Source: an uncultured Bacilli bacterium
Lineage (GTDB): Bacteria > Bacillota_I > Bacilli_A > RF39 > UBA660
Direction of reading: 5' to 3'
NCBI GenBank assembly: GCA_934155185.1
Contig: CAKPGT010000003.1
Location: forward strand, 1-64,000
Length of the DNA: 64,000 nucleotides
Part shown: piece after piece, positions 34,795 to 42,457 of the stretch
Position numbering within the stretch: position 1 is the first letter of the stretch
How the letters are laid out: every line of letters begins with the position of its first letter
Program-made: the position numbers and the translations under genes
The notes under the pieces: model-generated
What the model was told of the DNA's origin: nothing
The model's input: the letters and a program-made list of their open reading frames with translations, nothing else
Databases searched by the model: none

Positions 34795-35643
34795 ATGATT
34801 AAGGCAAAACCATTTGTTAAATGGGCAGGTGGAAAAAGACAAGTTATTGATAAATTAAAAAAATATGTTCCATATGAGTTTGATACTTACTATGAACCAT
34901 TTATAGGTGGGGGTGCCCTTTTATTTGAACTAGCTCCTAAGAAGGCTGTTATTAATGATTCTAATAAGGAACTTATGAATATATATGAATGTTTATGTGA
35001 TGAAAATAAATTTAAGAAAATGTGTAGCGTACTAAACAACTATGAAAAAGAACATTCAGAAGAATTTTATTATGAAATAAGAAATAAGGACAGAAATAAA
35101 CATACATATGATAGATTATCTGATTATACTAAAGCAGCTAGAATGATCTATTTAAATAAAGCATGTTTTAATGGTTTATATAGAGTAAATAGTAAAAATG
35201 AGTTTAACGTTCCATTTGGAAAGAAAGCTAAAGTAAATACCTATGATGGCGGTAATTTAATAACTGTTAGTAATTACTTAACAATGAATGATATTAAGAT
35301 ATTAAGTGTAGACTTTGAAGAAGCTGTAAGTACTGCTAAAAAAGGAGATTTCGTGTACTTTGATCCACCATATGATTCAGATACTTCAACTTTTAATAGT
35401 TACACTGAAGAAGGTTTTGGTAAGAAGGAACAAAAGAGATTAGCTGAAGTCTTTAAAAAGCTAGATAAAAAAGGTGTTTATGTTATGTTATCTAACCATG
35501 ATACTGTTTTAGTAAATGAATTATATAAAGGATATAATAAACATGTAATAGAAGCTAAAAGAAACATAAACTCTAATGGACAAAAAAGAGGAAAAGTAAA
35601 AGAAGTAATCATAACTAATTTTGAAAATGAAAAGGGATTTTAA
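34795..35643 (+). CDS. Dam-type (D12 class) DNA adenine methyltransferase, orphan
   Basis: This is a ~282-residue N6-adenine methylase. FVKWAGGKRQVIDKL and YEPFIGGGALLFEL form the SAM site, and FDPPYDSD (DPPY) the catalytic loop. This is the order of the GATC-type Dam/DpnM class. The ATG at 34795 is placed by GGAGG; a GTG at 34783 lies upstream. No restriction enzyme gene is nearby, so it is a solitary methylase, 27 bases after ffh. Recognition of GATC is inferred from the class, not seen. Confidence 0.9.
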   Translation: MIKAKPFVKWAGGKRQVIDKLKKYVPYEFDTYYEPFIGGGALLFELAPKKAVINDSNKELMNIYECLCDENKFKKMCSVLNNYEKEHSEEFYYEIRNKDRNKHTYDRLSDYTKAARMIYLNKACFNGLYRVNSKNEFNVPFGKKAKVNTYDGGNLITVSNYLTMNDIKILSVDFEEAVSTAKKGDFVYFDPPYDSDTSTFNSYTEEGFGKKEQKRLAEVFKKLDKKGVYVMLSNHDTVLVNELYKGYNKHVIEAKRNINSNGQKRGKVKEVIITNFENEKGF

Positions 35644-35658
35644 TTAAAGTCCCTTTTC
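35629..35658 (+). terminator. Near-perfect palindromic terminator at the methylase end
   Basis: A 30-base near-palindrome with arms GAAAAGGGA and TCCCTTTTC spans the stop codon and ends in a T-rich arm. Confidence 0.65.
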
Positions 35659-35716
35659 TACATATTGTAGGTAAAAAGCTTAATAAACTCATGATATAAT
35701 TTTTTTAGGAGGATTT

Positions 35717-36460
35717 ATGAATAAAATAGGTGAAAAGATTAAAGAATATAGGATAAAGGAAGGATTAACGCAGAAACAGCTAGGAGATATTTTATATGTT
35801 ACAGATAAAACAATTTCTAGTTGGGAGATTTGCAGAACTTATCCAGATATAGATATGTTAAAAAAGATAAGTAAGGCATTAAATTTAAGTATGTTTGAGC
35901 TTGTTTATGATAGTGCAAATGAAAATGAAATAGAAATTGAAGTAAAAATAAAGATAGATGAAAATGAATATAAAAGAATAAAAGAACTTATGGAAAAAGA
36001 GGGTAATTATATTAGCAAAATGAATCAAAAAGCTACTTATTATGAACCATCGGATAGAAGCTTTACTAATTCTGATCCGATTAGAAAATGGCTAAGAATT
36101 AGAAAAGAGGGAAATAAAAAAATTCTAAATTATAAATATTGTAATGACAATAGATATTGCTGCGAATATGAAGTGGGTATTGATAATGATAATGCTTTAA
36201 TGAAAATATTTGATGCAATAGGGCTTGTCAAAATGGCAAAGGTTAGTAAAAGAAGAACCCAATATATGTATGAAGATAAATATGAGTTTTCCTTCGACAA
36301 AGTTGATAACTTAGGATATTTTGTTGAGATAGAAGTAAAAAAGCCAGAGTTAAGTTTAGAGGAAGAGTATGAAAAGCTTATAGAACTAATAAACAAATTT
36401 AATATTGATATTTCAAAAATAACAACGAAAAGATATCCGTACTATTTTATTAAATCTTAA
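35717..36460 (+). CDS. HTH (XRE) - CYTH domain fusion protein
   Basis: This is a 247-residue protein. Residues 4-62 form an XRE HTH (LTQKQLGDILYVTDKTISSWE). Residues ~70-245 form a CYTH domain: the EIEVK signature (Glu73, Glu75, Lys77), RKWLRIRKEG, YEVGI, KRRTQYMYEDKYEFSFDKV, EIEV and the C-terminal TTKRYPYYF. CYTH enzymes are class IV adenylate cyclases (CyaB) or triphosphate tunnel hydrolases such as thiamine triphosphatase. Joined to a DNA-binding domain, it may act as a regulator that senses a triphosphate ligand. AGGAGG lies just before the ATG. Domain calls are firm; function is inferred. Confidence 0.82.
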   Translation: MNKIGEKIKEYRIKEGLTQKQLGDILYVTDKTISSWEICRTYPDIDMLKKISKALNLSMFELVYDSANENEIEIEVKIKIDENEYKRIKELMEKEGNYISKMNQKATYYEPSDRSFTNSDPIRKWLRIRKEGNKKILNYKYCNDNRYCCEYEVGIDNDNALMKIFDAIGLVKMAKVSKRRTQYMYEDKYEFSFDKVDNLGYFVEIEVKKPELSLEEEYEKLIELINKFNIDISKITTKRYPYYFIKS

Positions 36461-36491
36461 GATAAAGACCTATTCAAACATTTAGCCTTGT

Positions 36492-36500
36492 CATACTATA
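36492..36500 (+). promoter_or_regulatory. Sporulation sigma (E/K) -10-like box before the CotD-like gene
   Basis: CATACTATA fits the CATAnnnTA consensus 22 bases before the start. No convincing -35 was found. Confidence 0.35.
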
Positions 36501-36521
36501 AAGTAGATAAGGGGGATTTAA

Positions 36522-36794
36522 ATGTTTTTTAATAATAAAAGCAATATGTTCTTTGGTGCTGCTGGATGCTGTCAAAATAATGATAACGTAAATTGTCCAT
36601 GCGATCCAGTAATTGAACCAACTATTGAAAGATGTGTAACAAGAGATATTTGCCATACCGTAGAACATATTTGCCCAATTCACACAAGAGTTATAAACAA
36701 TCATATTATTCAACATAACTATACTCCAGAATATACTTGCTCAGAAGAAAATACTGTAACAAATGTTGATCCTGGTTGTTGTAACAAGTTCTAG
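36522..36794 (+). CDS. CotD-like spore coat protein
   Basis: This 90-residue Cys- and His-rich protein has no membrane segment (CCQNN.., CPCDPVIEP, HTVEHICPIHTRVINNHIIQH). The run of CP(C/I)..V..P and HxxxHIxPxH matches the CotD family of inner spore coat proteins, which are cross-linked or metal-binding. A strong AAGGGGGA precedes the ATG and a terminator follows, so it is a one-gene unit. The upstream sporulation-type -10 box agrees with late mother-cell expression. Confidence 0.8.
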   Translation: MFFNNKSNMFFGAAGCCQNNDNVNCPCDPVIEPTIERCVTRDICHTVEHICPIHTRVINNHIIQHNYTPEYTCSEENTVTNVDPGCCNKF

Positions 36795-36820
36795 AAAAAT
36801 TCCTGTTTAGGAATTTTTTC
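36795..36820 (+). terminator. Terminator after the CotD-like gene
   Basis: AAAAATTCC (36795-36803) / GGAATTTTT (36810-36818). Confidence 0.8.
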
Positions 36821-36929
36821 TTTATGTAAAATTTCTAGTTTTTTTAAATGTTTACCCATAATTATACAAAATATGATGATTTAAGGTGATATTATAGAGG
36901 CATTTTCATAAAAGAAGGAGAAAAAAATT

Positions 36930-37765
36930 ATGGAAATAAGCTTAAAGGGAGGTGAAGTAGTACCTGTAACATCAGATATGATGTTTAAAGCTATATTAAT
37001 GAATACTTAGCAGTTATATAAAGTAATATATTAGATATAGACAAGAATTATATATTAGATAATTTAGCATTTAAGAATACTAAAGCAAGGAATACTAGGT
37101 GTATCAGAAAAAAGAAAGGTAACGGATTTAATAGTAGATATAAATAAACTAACAGAGATGAATTAGGGCATCCGTTAGGAAAAATAATGCATACCTAAGT
37201 AGAATTATGTCAGGTGCTATAGAAAGTGGGAAGACTATGCTAAGCTAGATATAGTCGTGGTTCAAATAAACTTTGATAAAGTATGGAAGTTTGAAGATGA
37301 ACTAATAATTATATTTGAAATGAGAAATAAAAGTACTTATAGAAAAAGAAGTAGTTATATATATAGTAATGATCCAGTAATATATCATGTAAATCTTTCA
37401 AAAGCATATAAAATGTATTATAAGATAGAAAGTTAAATATATTTATAAGGGAGCTAGCACTTATGATTACAAATAATAAGGAAGATTTAAATGAAATATT
37501 AAAAGGAGATAAGGTAATGGAAGGCGATAAAAATAAGATAACATCATTATCAATGGATGATTATATAAAGGAATACTATATAAAAGAAGAGCAAGATGAA
37601 TGAATGAGAAATGTTGATATAGCTGATGCTAGGAAAATTGGCTTTAATGAAGGAATAAATCAAAATAAGATAGAAACTGCTAAGAAAATGAAAGAGGAAA
37701 ATATACCACTAGATATAATAGCAAAAATAACTAGTCTAACCAAAGAAGAAATAGAAAAACTATAA
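36930..37765 (+). pseudogene. Rpn/PD-(D/E)XK nuclease-family transposase, decayed second copy
   Basis: The DNA matches the copy at 12453-12965, including ~100 bases upstream, but the reading frame is broken. There is a TAG about 26 codons in, small deletions at ~37015, ~37085 and ~37155 shift the frame, and TGA occurs near 37600. Unlike the first copy it retains the central region (FEMRNKSTYRKRSSYIYSND, VIYHVNLSKAYKMYYK), giving the approximate full-length sequence (~280 residues). The 3' end (KKMKEENIPLD, then IEKL) again matches. It is non-functional. Confidence 0.8.
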
Positions 37766-37881
37766 GCACGGTTTAAATTTAACAGAAATAAATTTTGTTA
37801 TAGACTTGCTATATAGACAAAATTATCTATTATTTTCACCTTATTTGTGCTATACTTGTATTAGAAATAGGAGAATAATTT

Positions 37882-38274
37882 ATGAGTATAGAAGAGACTA
37901 GAAATAATATTAATAATACGAAAGATATTATAAGAAGGATTATAAAAGCACATTCATTAGATACCGTCCTTGGCAATAACAGTAGGGAAGACTTAAATTA
38001 TGTAGATGTGCTATATCCTTATGTTGAAAAAATATTTGGTCTTGATGTATGCTTAGCATCTATTAATGATAAAAATTTACTTAGGTCTTTTTATGAAGAA
38101 AATTACGAATCAAGTGTTAATTATGATAAACTATTAGAAATATTTAGTGGTGCCAAAGAAATTTGTGAAGGCTTAACAGAAAATAATAAATTTCTTAATG
38201 TAAGTGATGACCTTAAGGATGTTATAGAAGAAATTATTGACAAAAAAATTGCTATCAAAGCTACTGTAAAATAA
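37882..38274 (+). CDS. Hypothetical helical protein
   Basis: This 130-residue cytoplasmic acidic protein is predicted all-helical, with no motif I recognise. An extended -10-like TGCTATACT lies ~27 bases before the start, and AATAGGAGAA is the ribosome binding site. It has one Cys pair (about residues 57 and 94) of no clear meaning. It precedes rpoZ by 63 bases with an independent promoter between. Confidence 0.5.
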   Translation: MSIEETRNNINNTKDIIRRIIKAHSLDTVLGNNSREDLNYVDVLYPYVEKIFGLDVCLASINDKNLLRSFYEENYESSVNYDKLLEIFSGAKEICEGLTENNKFLNVSDDLKDVIEEIIDKKIAIKATVK

Positions 38275-38285
38275 TGTAAATATTA

Positions 38286-38315
38286 TTGATATTAATATAT
38301 CAAAAGTTGTATACT
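38286..38315 (+). promoter_or_regulatory. Sigma-A-type promoter for rpoZ
   Basis: TTGATA (38286-38291), 18-nt spacer, TATACT (38310-38315), with a second TATAAT at 38315-38320. Confidence 0.5.
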
Positions 38316-38337
38316 ATAATTAGGGAAGGTGATATTA

Positions 38338-38532
38338 GTGATTTATCCATCAATTGACAAAATACTAAATAAGATTGGATCTAAATATTTATTAGTACAT
38401 GTTGTTTCAAGAAGATCAAAAGAAATGACAGAAACAAAGCATTATCAAATGCCTGAGTCAAAATATAAATGTAGTAAAAATATTGGTAGGGCTTTAGAAG
38501 AAGTTATGGAAGACTTAATACATGTTAAATAG
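38338..38532 (+). CDS. rpoZ: RNA polymerase omega subunit
   Basis: This ~64-residue protein has the omega signature: IYPSIDKILNKIGSKYLLV at the N-terminus, then VVSRRSKEM and a C-terminal KNIGRALEEV helix. Omega helps fold and hold the beta' subunit. The GTG at 38338 is chosen because omega proteins start just before (L/I)YPSID and AGGGAAGGTGAT is correctly spaced; an upstream GTG at 38329 overlaps that site. In many Firmicutes rpoZ follows gmk, but here it stands alone. Confidence 0.85.
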   Translation: MIYPSIDKILNKIGSKYLLVHVVSRRSKEMTETKHYQMPESKYKCSKNIGRALEEVMEDLIHVK

Positions 38533-38564
38533 TATTATGTTTTTTTTCTATGGAGGGTGCAATA

Positions 38565-39332
38565 ATGAAGATAGTTAAATTTAAAAAGACAAGTAAAAGT
38601 AAATATAAACTATATTTAGAAAACAATCAAACATTATCCTTGTATGAAGATATAATAATAAAACATAATCTTATTTTAAAAAAAGAAATAGACAATAATG
38701 AAATTAATAAGTTAGTTAAAGAAAACATTAACTATTCAGCGTATGATTTAGCTCTAAACTATATATCTGTTAGACTTAGAAGTAAAAAGGAATTAGAAAA
38801 CTATTTGTTAAAAATGAAAATAGATAAAAACATAGTAGACTTTGTCATTTTAAAGCTAGAAAATGAAGGCTATCTAAATGACTATAAATTTGCTAAAGCC
38901 TATTTAAATGATAATATAACATTAACACCCAAAGGTCCTTATAAAATAAAAAATGAGCTTATAAAGTGCGGTGTTGATAGCAGTATAATAAGTGAATTAT
39001 TAGAAGATATAGATGATTCTATTTTAGAAGAAAAGTTGTATAACTTAATGGTAAAACAATTAAGAATAAAAAAGGGTAGTAAAACTGAAATTAAACTGAA
39101 ACTTATTAATTATTTTTCAAATTTAGGTTATGATAAAAAAATGATACTTGATATTTTAAGTAAATTTAGCATTGAAACTGACGTTTCTAATTTGCAAAGG
39201 GAATATAATAAATTATATACTAAGTATAAAAAAAAGTATGAAGGAAATACCCTTGATAGGCTTATAACCTCTAAATTATATTCTAAAGGTTATAGCTTAG
39301 ATGAGATATCCAAAGTAAAACAAGCTAACTAA
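38565..39332 (+). CDS. recX: Regulatory protein RecX
   Basis: This ~255-residue helical-repeat protein modulates RecA filaments. Typical RecX segments are visible: YAL-like SAYDLALNYISVRLRSKKELENYL, then LENEGYLNDYKFAKAYLND and GPYKIKNELIKCGVD, and three further three-helix repeats. ATG 38565 follows GGAGGGTGC; an in-frame ATG at 38550 lies before that site. It ends at a terminator shared with the convergent prsA-like gene. Confidence 0.85.
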   Translation: MKIVKFKKTSKSKYKLYLENNQTLSLYEDIIIKHNLILKKEIDNNEINKLVKENINYSAYDLALNYISVRLRSKKELENYLLKMKIDKNIVDFVILKLENEGYLNDYKFAKAYLNDNITLTPKGPYKIKNELIKCGVDSSIISELLEDIDDSILEEKLYNLMVKQLRIKKGSKTEIKLKLINYFSNLGYDKKMILDILSKFSIETDVSNLQREYNKLYTKYKKKYEGNTLDRLITSKLYSKGYSLDEISKVKQAN

Positions 39333-39348
39333 AATGTTAACTTGTTTT
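39320..39348 (+). terminator. Terminator after recX
   Basis: ACAAGcTAAC (39320-39329) / GTTAaCTTGT (39336-39345), one mismatch, then T-run. The stem spans the stop codon. Confidence 0.6.
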
Positions 39349-39352
39349 CTTA

Positions 39353-40660
39353 TTAATTACTAGATGTAGTTGTTGTAGTTGTAACAGCTTCTTTTATATA
39401 GCTTTCGTAATCTTTTTTAACTGTTTTATCTTTAATTTTAATATTATATTTATTTCTTAATGAAATCATTGCTTTAGCACTTAAAGTAGTATCGTTTGAT
39501 TTCTTCTCTTCAACTAATTTCTTAATTATAGTATCTTTTGATTTTTTATAACTTGGTTTTTCTTTTTCACCAGTTTTCATTATAATATGGTATCCATAAG
39601 TTGTTTTAACAGGTTCTGTTGTATATTCATTAACAGATAATTTGTATGCTGCTTTCTCAAACGCTTCTTCCATTTCACCAGTATTAAAGTAACCTAAATT
39701 ACCACCATCTTTTTTAGATGCTTCATCTTCTGAATATTCTTTAGCTAAAGTAGAGAAGTCTTCGCCATTCTTAAGCTTTTCAATTATTTCTTTAGCTTTT
39801 TCTTTAGCCTTCTTATCATTAGCTTCTTTTTCTTCATCAGTTGCGTTATCATCATTCTTAACAGCTATTAAAATATGTTTAGCTTCAATATCACCAACAA
39901 TTTTATTTTCATAGTAATCTTTCATTTCTTTTTCAGTTAAGTTTTCTTTTATATAATCTTCTGTTGCTAATGTTAATTTACTGTTTTTTATAAGTAAACT
40001 TTTTAACTCAGCATCATTAGCAATACCATTATATTCTAGGAATGCTTGATAGCTGTCACCATAAGTACTTTTATAATTATCAACAGTTGATTTAGCTGAA
40101 TTTTTCATATCATCAGTTGTTTTATACTTTTTATTTAAAATGTATTCATCAATTATATTGATTGCAATTTTTTCACCATTTTGCTTTTTAAGTTCACTAT
40201 AAAGTTCATTAGCAGTAATAGTTTTACCTTTTACACTAACAACGATATCATCACCATTTTTAGTTTTTGTGTTTTTAGTTGAAACACAAATTAATACTAT
40301 AAGTAATACAACTATTATAAGAGTACATGATACAACTATTTGTTCTAAAGTTAAACTATTAAACCATTTAGATAATTTAGACTGTTTTTTAGTCTTGTTA
40401 GCCTTTGGTGCATAGTTATCAACTTTAACTTCTTTAACCTCTTTTACTTCTTTTTTAACTTCCTTTTTTACAGGACTTTTTTTTGTAGAATTTTTTACTT
40501 CTACTTTTTTAGCATTAGTTTTTTTTCTCTCAGCTTTTTTTACAGTTTCTTTCTTTGCAGTTTCTTTTTTTACTGGTGCTTTTTTTGTAGTACTACTAGT
40601 TTTTTTAACATCAGTTTTAGAAGCTGTTTTTTTACTTTGAGCTTTCTTTTTCTCTGCCAT
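39353..40660 (-). CDS. prsA: PrsA/SurA-like peptidyl-prolyl isomerase (parvulin), membrane-anchored
   Basis: This is a 435-residue extracytoplasmic foldase. Residues 1-95 are an extremely Lys-rich low-complexity cytoplasmic segment (repeated PVKK/ETVKK/EVKK). One membrane helix (about 105-125) acts as signal anchor. A SurA_N-like chaperone domain is followed by a parvulin domain (IEAKHILIA, SEDEASKKDGGNLGYFNTGEM, VKTTYGYHIIM). Classical PrsA is a lipoprotein; this one has no lipobox and is a type II membrane protein. It likely helps fold secreted or surface proteins such as those of the SipW locus, which is inference. Confidence 0.85.
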   Translation of the reverse strand: MAEKKKAQSKKTASKTDVKKTSSTTKKAPVKKETAKKETVKKAERKKTNAKKVEVKNSTKKSPVKKEVKKEVKEVKEVKVDNYAPKANKTKKQSKLSKWFNSLTLEQIVVSCTLIIVVLLIVLICVSTKNTKTKNGDDIVVSVKGKTITANELYSELKKQNGEKIAINIIDEYILNKKYKTTDDMKNSAKSTVDNYKSTYGDSYQAFLEYNGIANDAELKSLLIKNSKLTLATEDYIKENLTEKEMKDYYENKIVGDIEAKHILIAVKNDDNATDEEKEANDKKAKEKAKEIIEKLKNGEDFSTLAKEYSEDEASKKDGGNLGYFNTGEMEEAFEKAAYKLSVNEYTTEPVKTTYGYHIIMKTGEKEKPSYKKSKDTIIKKLVEEKKSNDTTLSAKAMISLRNKYNIKIKDKTVKKDYESYIKEAVTTTTTTSSN

Positions 40661-40794
40661 TTATTCTCATCTCCTAACAATTTACTTATATATCATAACA
40701 AATTATATTATAAAACTCAACTTTTTTAACGTCTTTTTTATTTCAATAGTAAGAAAACTATAAATCCTATAAAATTTTATTCATAAGCATTCAC

Positions 40795-40820
40795 ACATTT
40801 TATCTATTTGCCATAAAATA
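40795..40820 (+). promoter_or_regulatory. Sigma-K-like sporulation promoter
   Basis: AC (40795-40796 within CACACA), 15-nt spacer, CATAAAATA (40812-40820), fitting the AC / CATAnnnTA consensus, ~30 bases before the YjcZ-like gene. Confidence 0.5.
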
Positions 40821-40850
40821 CTTTGAAAAGACAAAAAGGAGGAATGAATT

Positions 40851-40934
40851 ATGGGAAACAATTACGCTTCTGGCGCTGGAATCATATTAGTACTATTCAT
40901 CTTATTAGTAATCATAATAGGTGCTTTTGTTTAA
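40851..40934 (+). CDS. YjcZ-family sporulation peptide
   Basis: This 27-residue hydrophobic peptide opens MGNNYASGAGIILVLFIL and continues with an Ile/Val-rich membrane stretch to GAFV. The layout (a short polar Gly/Tyr/Asn head, then one membrane helix) is that of YjcZ/sporulation-associated micro-proteins. A perfect AAAGGAGG lies before the ATG and a sporulation-type promoter upstream. It is co-transcribed with the next peptide. Family call by pattern. Confidence 0.8.
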   Translation: MGNNYASGAGIILVLFILLVIIIGAFV

Positions 40935-40956
40935 TATAAAAAAGGAGGTTTAAAAA

Positions 40957-41097
40957 ATGGCATGTTGTGGAAATACAACTAATACTTGCAGTAACCCTTG
41001 TCAAAACTCTTGTGGTTCAAGAAAGGGTAATGGATTTTTACTAGTAATAGTATTATATATCTTACTTGCTATAATAGTTGGATCATTTATATGCTAA
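40957..41097 (+). CDS. Cys-rich YjcZ-like small membrane peptide
   Basis: This 46-residue peptide has a head of six Cys (MACCGNTT, CSNPCQNSCG), a short basic stretch (SRKGNG) and one C-terminal membrane helix (FLLVIVLYILLAIIVG) ending in Cys. It is 22 bases after the YjcZ-like gene with its own AAAGGAGG. The Cys-rich head could be cross-linked or metal-binding in the spore coat; this is inferred from location and composition. Confidence 0.75.
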   Translation: MACCGNTTNTCSNPCQNSCGSRKGNGFLLVIVLYILLAIIVGSFIC

Positions 41098-41123
41098 AAG
41101 AGGCTTTTAAAAGCTTCTTTTTT
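41097..41123 (+). terminator. Terminator of the two-peptide unit
   Basis: AAAGAGGC (41097-41104) / GCTTCTTT (41113-41120), one G-T pair, then T-run. Confidence 0.8.
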
Positions 41124-41169
41124 CTATTTAATGGTGATATAATAAAATTGTAGTAGAAGAGGTAATAGT

Positions 41170-42363
41170 ATGAGTGAAGAAAATAAAAATAATAAAAAAT
41201 CTAAAAAGAAAATAATAGGTATAGTAGCAATAATTATTGTTTTATTGTTAATAATACTTTTAATATTTCAGTTTAGGTATGATTCAGTTCAAAAAAGTAA
41301 ATTAAAAGAAGAATCAAAAAAGTTAAAAGAAATTTGTAATACGAAAGATTTAAGTTTTGAATACGGAAGTAAAGTAAGCTATAAACAAATATATGAAACA
41401 GTAATTAATAAAAATAAAGTAAAAGAAAATATAGATGTTTCTTTATATTTAAATGATAAGAAAATAAGTAAAAATAAAGAATATAGTTTTCTTGATTTAG
41501 GAGTTTCTAATATCAAAATAGTTGTTAAAAAAACTGGCACTAAAAAACTACAATTTGTTATAGATAAAAGCTCTATAATAAATTTTATTAAGAATTATAA
41601 AATAAAGGTTGCACCAATAATTAACGAGTATGAAGCCAAAGTAAAAGTAAATGTAACAGATACAAATAAACCAGAAATAAATGGGGTATCTGATAAAGAA
41701 ATAATTGTTGGCGCTAATATAGATTTAAAAGAAGGTATTACTGCAACAGACAAAGTTGATGGTAATTTAGACTTTGAAATAGATGGTAATGTTGATATAA
41801 ATAAAGCTGGGGAATATTTAATAAAAGTAAAAGCAAAAGATAAGAATAATAATGAAACCATTAAGGAGTTTAAAGTAACCGTTAAAGAAAAAAATAAAGT
41901 AATAACAACTAAAAACGTACATAATAAAGTGAATAATTCAAATAAGACAAATAATTCATCTACAAATAAGGAGCAAAATATAGGTAAATATTCTAAAACT
42001 ACTCCGGACATGCTTAGTATTATTAATAGTGAAAGGGAAAAACAAGGATTATCTCCGTTAAGCTGGGATAGTAGTCTTGCTAAAAGTGCAGAAATAAGAG
42101 CTAATGAACTTTTAATAAATTTTTCTCACGCAAGGCCAGATGGTAGCTCACCATTTACTGTTATTCAAGGCAGTTATGGATATGTAGGAGAAAATATAGC
42201 AGCAGGACAAAGAAATAATGTAGCAGTAATGAATAGTTGGATGGCATCTCCTGGACATAGGTCAAATATATTGTCTAGTAATTTTAAAAAAGTAGGAGTA
42301 GCACTTTGCTATGATCCTAACTCATCTTATAAATATTATTGGGTACAATTATTTAGTGATTAA
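41170..42363 (+). CDS. CAP/SCP-domain envelope protein with bacterial Ig-like domain
   Basis: This is a 397-residue protein. A basic N-terminus and one membrane anchor (about 15-36) lead to a ~115-residue linker domain. A DUF5011/Ig-like domain follows (PEINGVSDKEIIVGANIDL through IKVKAKDKNNN), then a Thr/Asn/Lys-rich spacer and a C-terminal CAP domain (INSEREKQGLSPLSWDSSLA, NFSHARPDGSSPF, GENIAAGQ, SWMASPGHRSNIL, YYWVQLF). The CAP cavity His and Glu residues are present. Bacterial CAP proteins are mostly of unknown activity, and some act at the envelope or in sporulation (YkwD-like). GAGGTAATAGT precedes the ATG. Confidence 0.88.
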   Translation: MSEENKNNKKSKKKIIGIVAIIIVLLLIILLIFQFRYDSVQKSKLKEESKKLKEICNTKDLSFEYGSKVSYKQIYETVINKNKVKENIDVSLYLNDKKISKNKEYSFLDLGVSNIKIVVKKTGTKKLQFVIDKSSIINFIKNYKIKVAPIINEYEAKVKVNVTDTNKPEINGVSDKEIIVGANIDLKEGITATDKVDGNLDFEIDGNVDINKAGEYLIKVKAKDKNNNETIKEFKVTVKEKNKVITTKNVHNKVNNSNKTNNSSTNKEQNIGKYSKTTPDMLSIINSEREKQGLSPLSWDSSLAKSAEIRANELLINFSHARPDGSSPFTVIQGSYGYVGENIAAGQRNNVAVMNSWMASPGHRSNILSSNFKKVGVALCYDPNSSYKYYWVQLFSD

Positions 42364-42457
42364 TTTAAATATTAGGCGCGTTACCTAAAAAAAATTATAT
42401 TTAGTTTGTTAAAATACCAAAAATAGTATAAAATATAGATGGATAAAGGTGATAGGT

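Noticed and set aside
42372..42388. Terminator after the CAP gene (TTAGG/CCTAA)
   Set aside because: Followed by an A-run, not a T-run, on the plus strand, and no minus-strand gene ends there.
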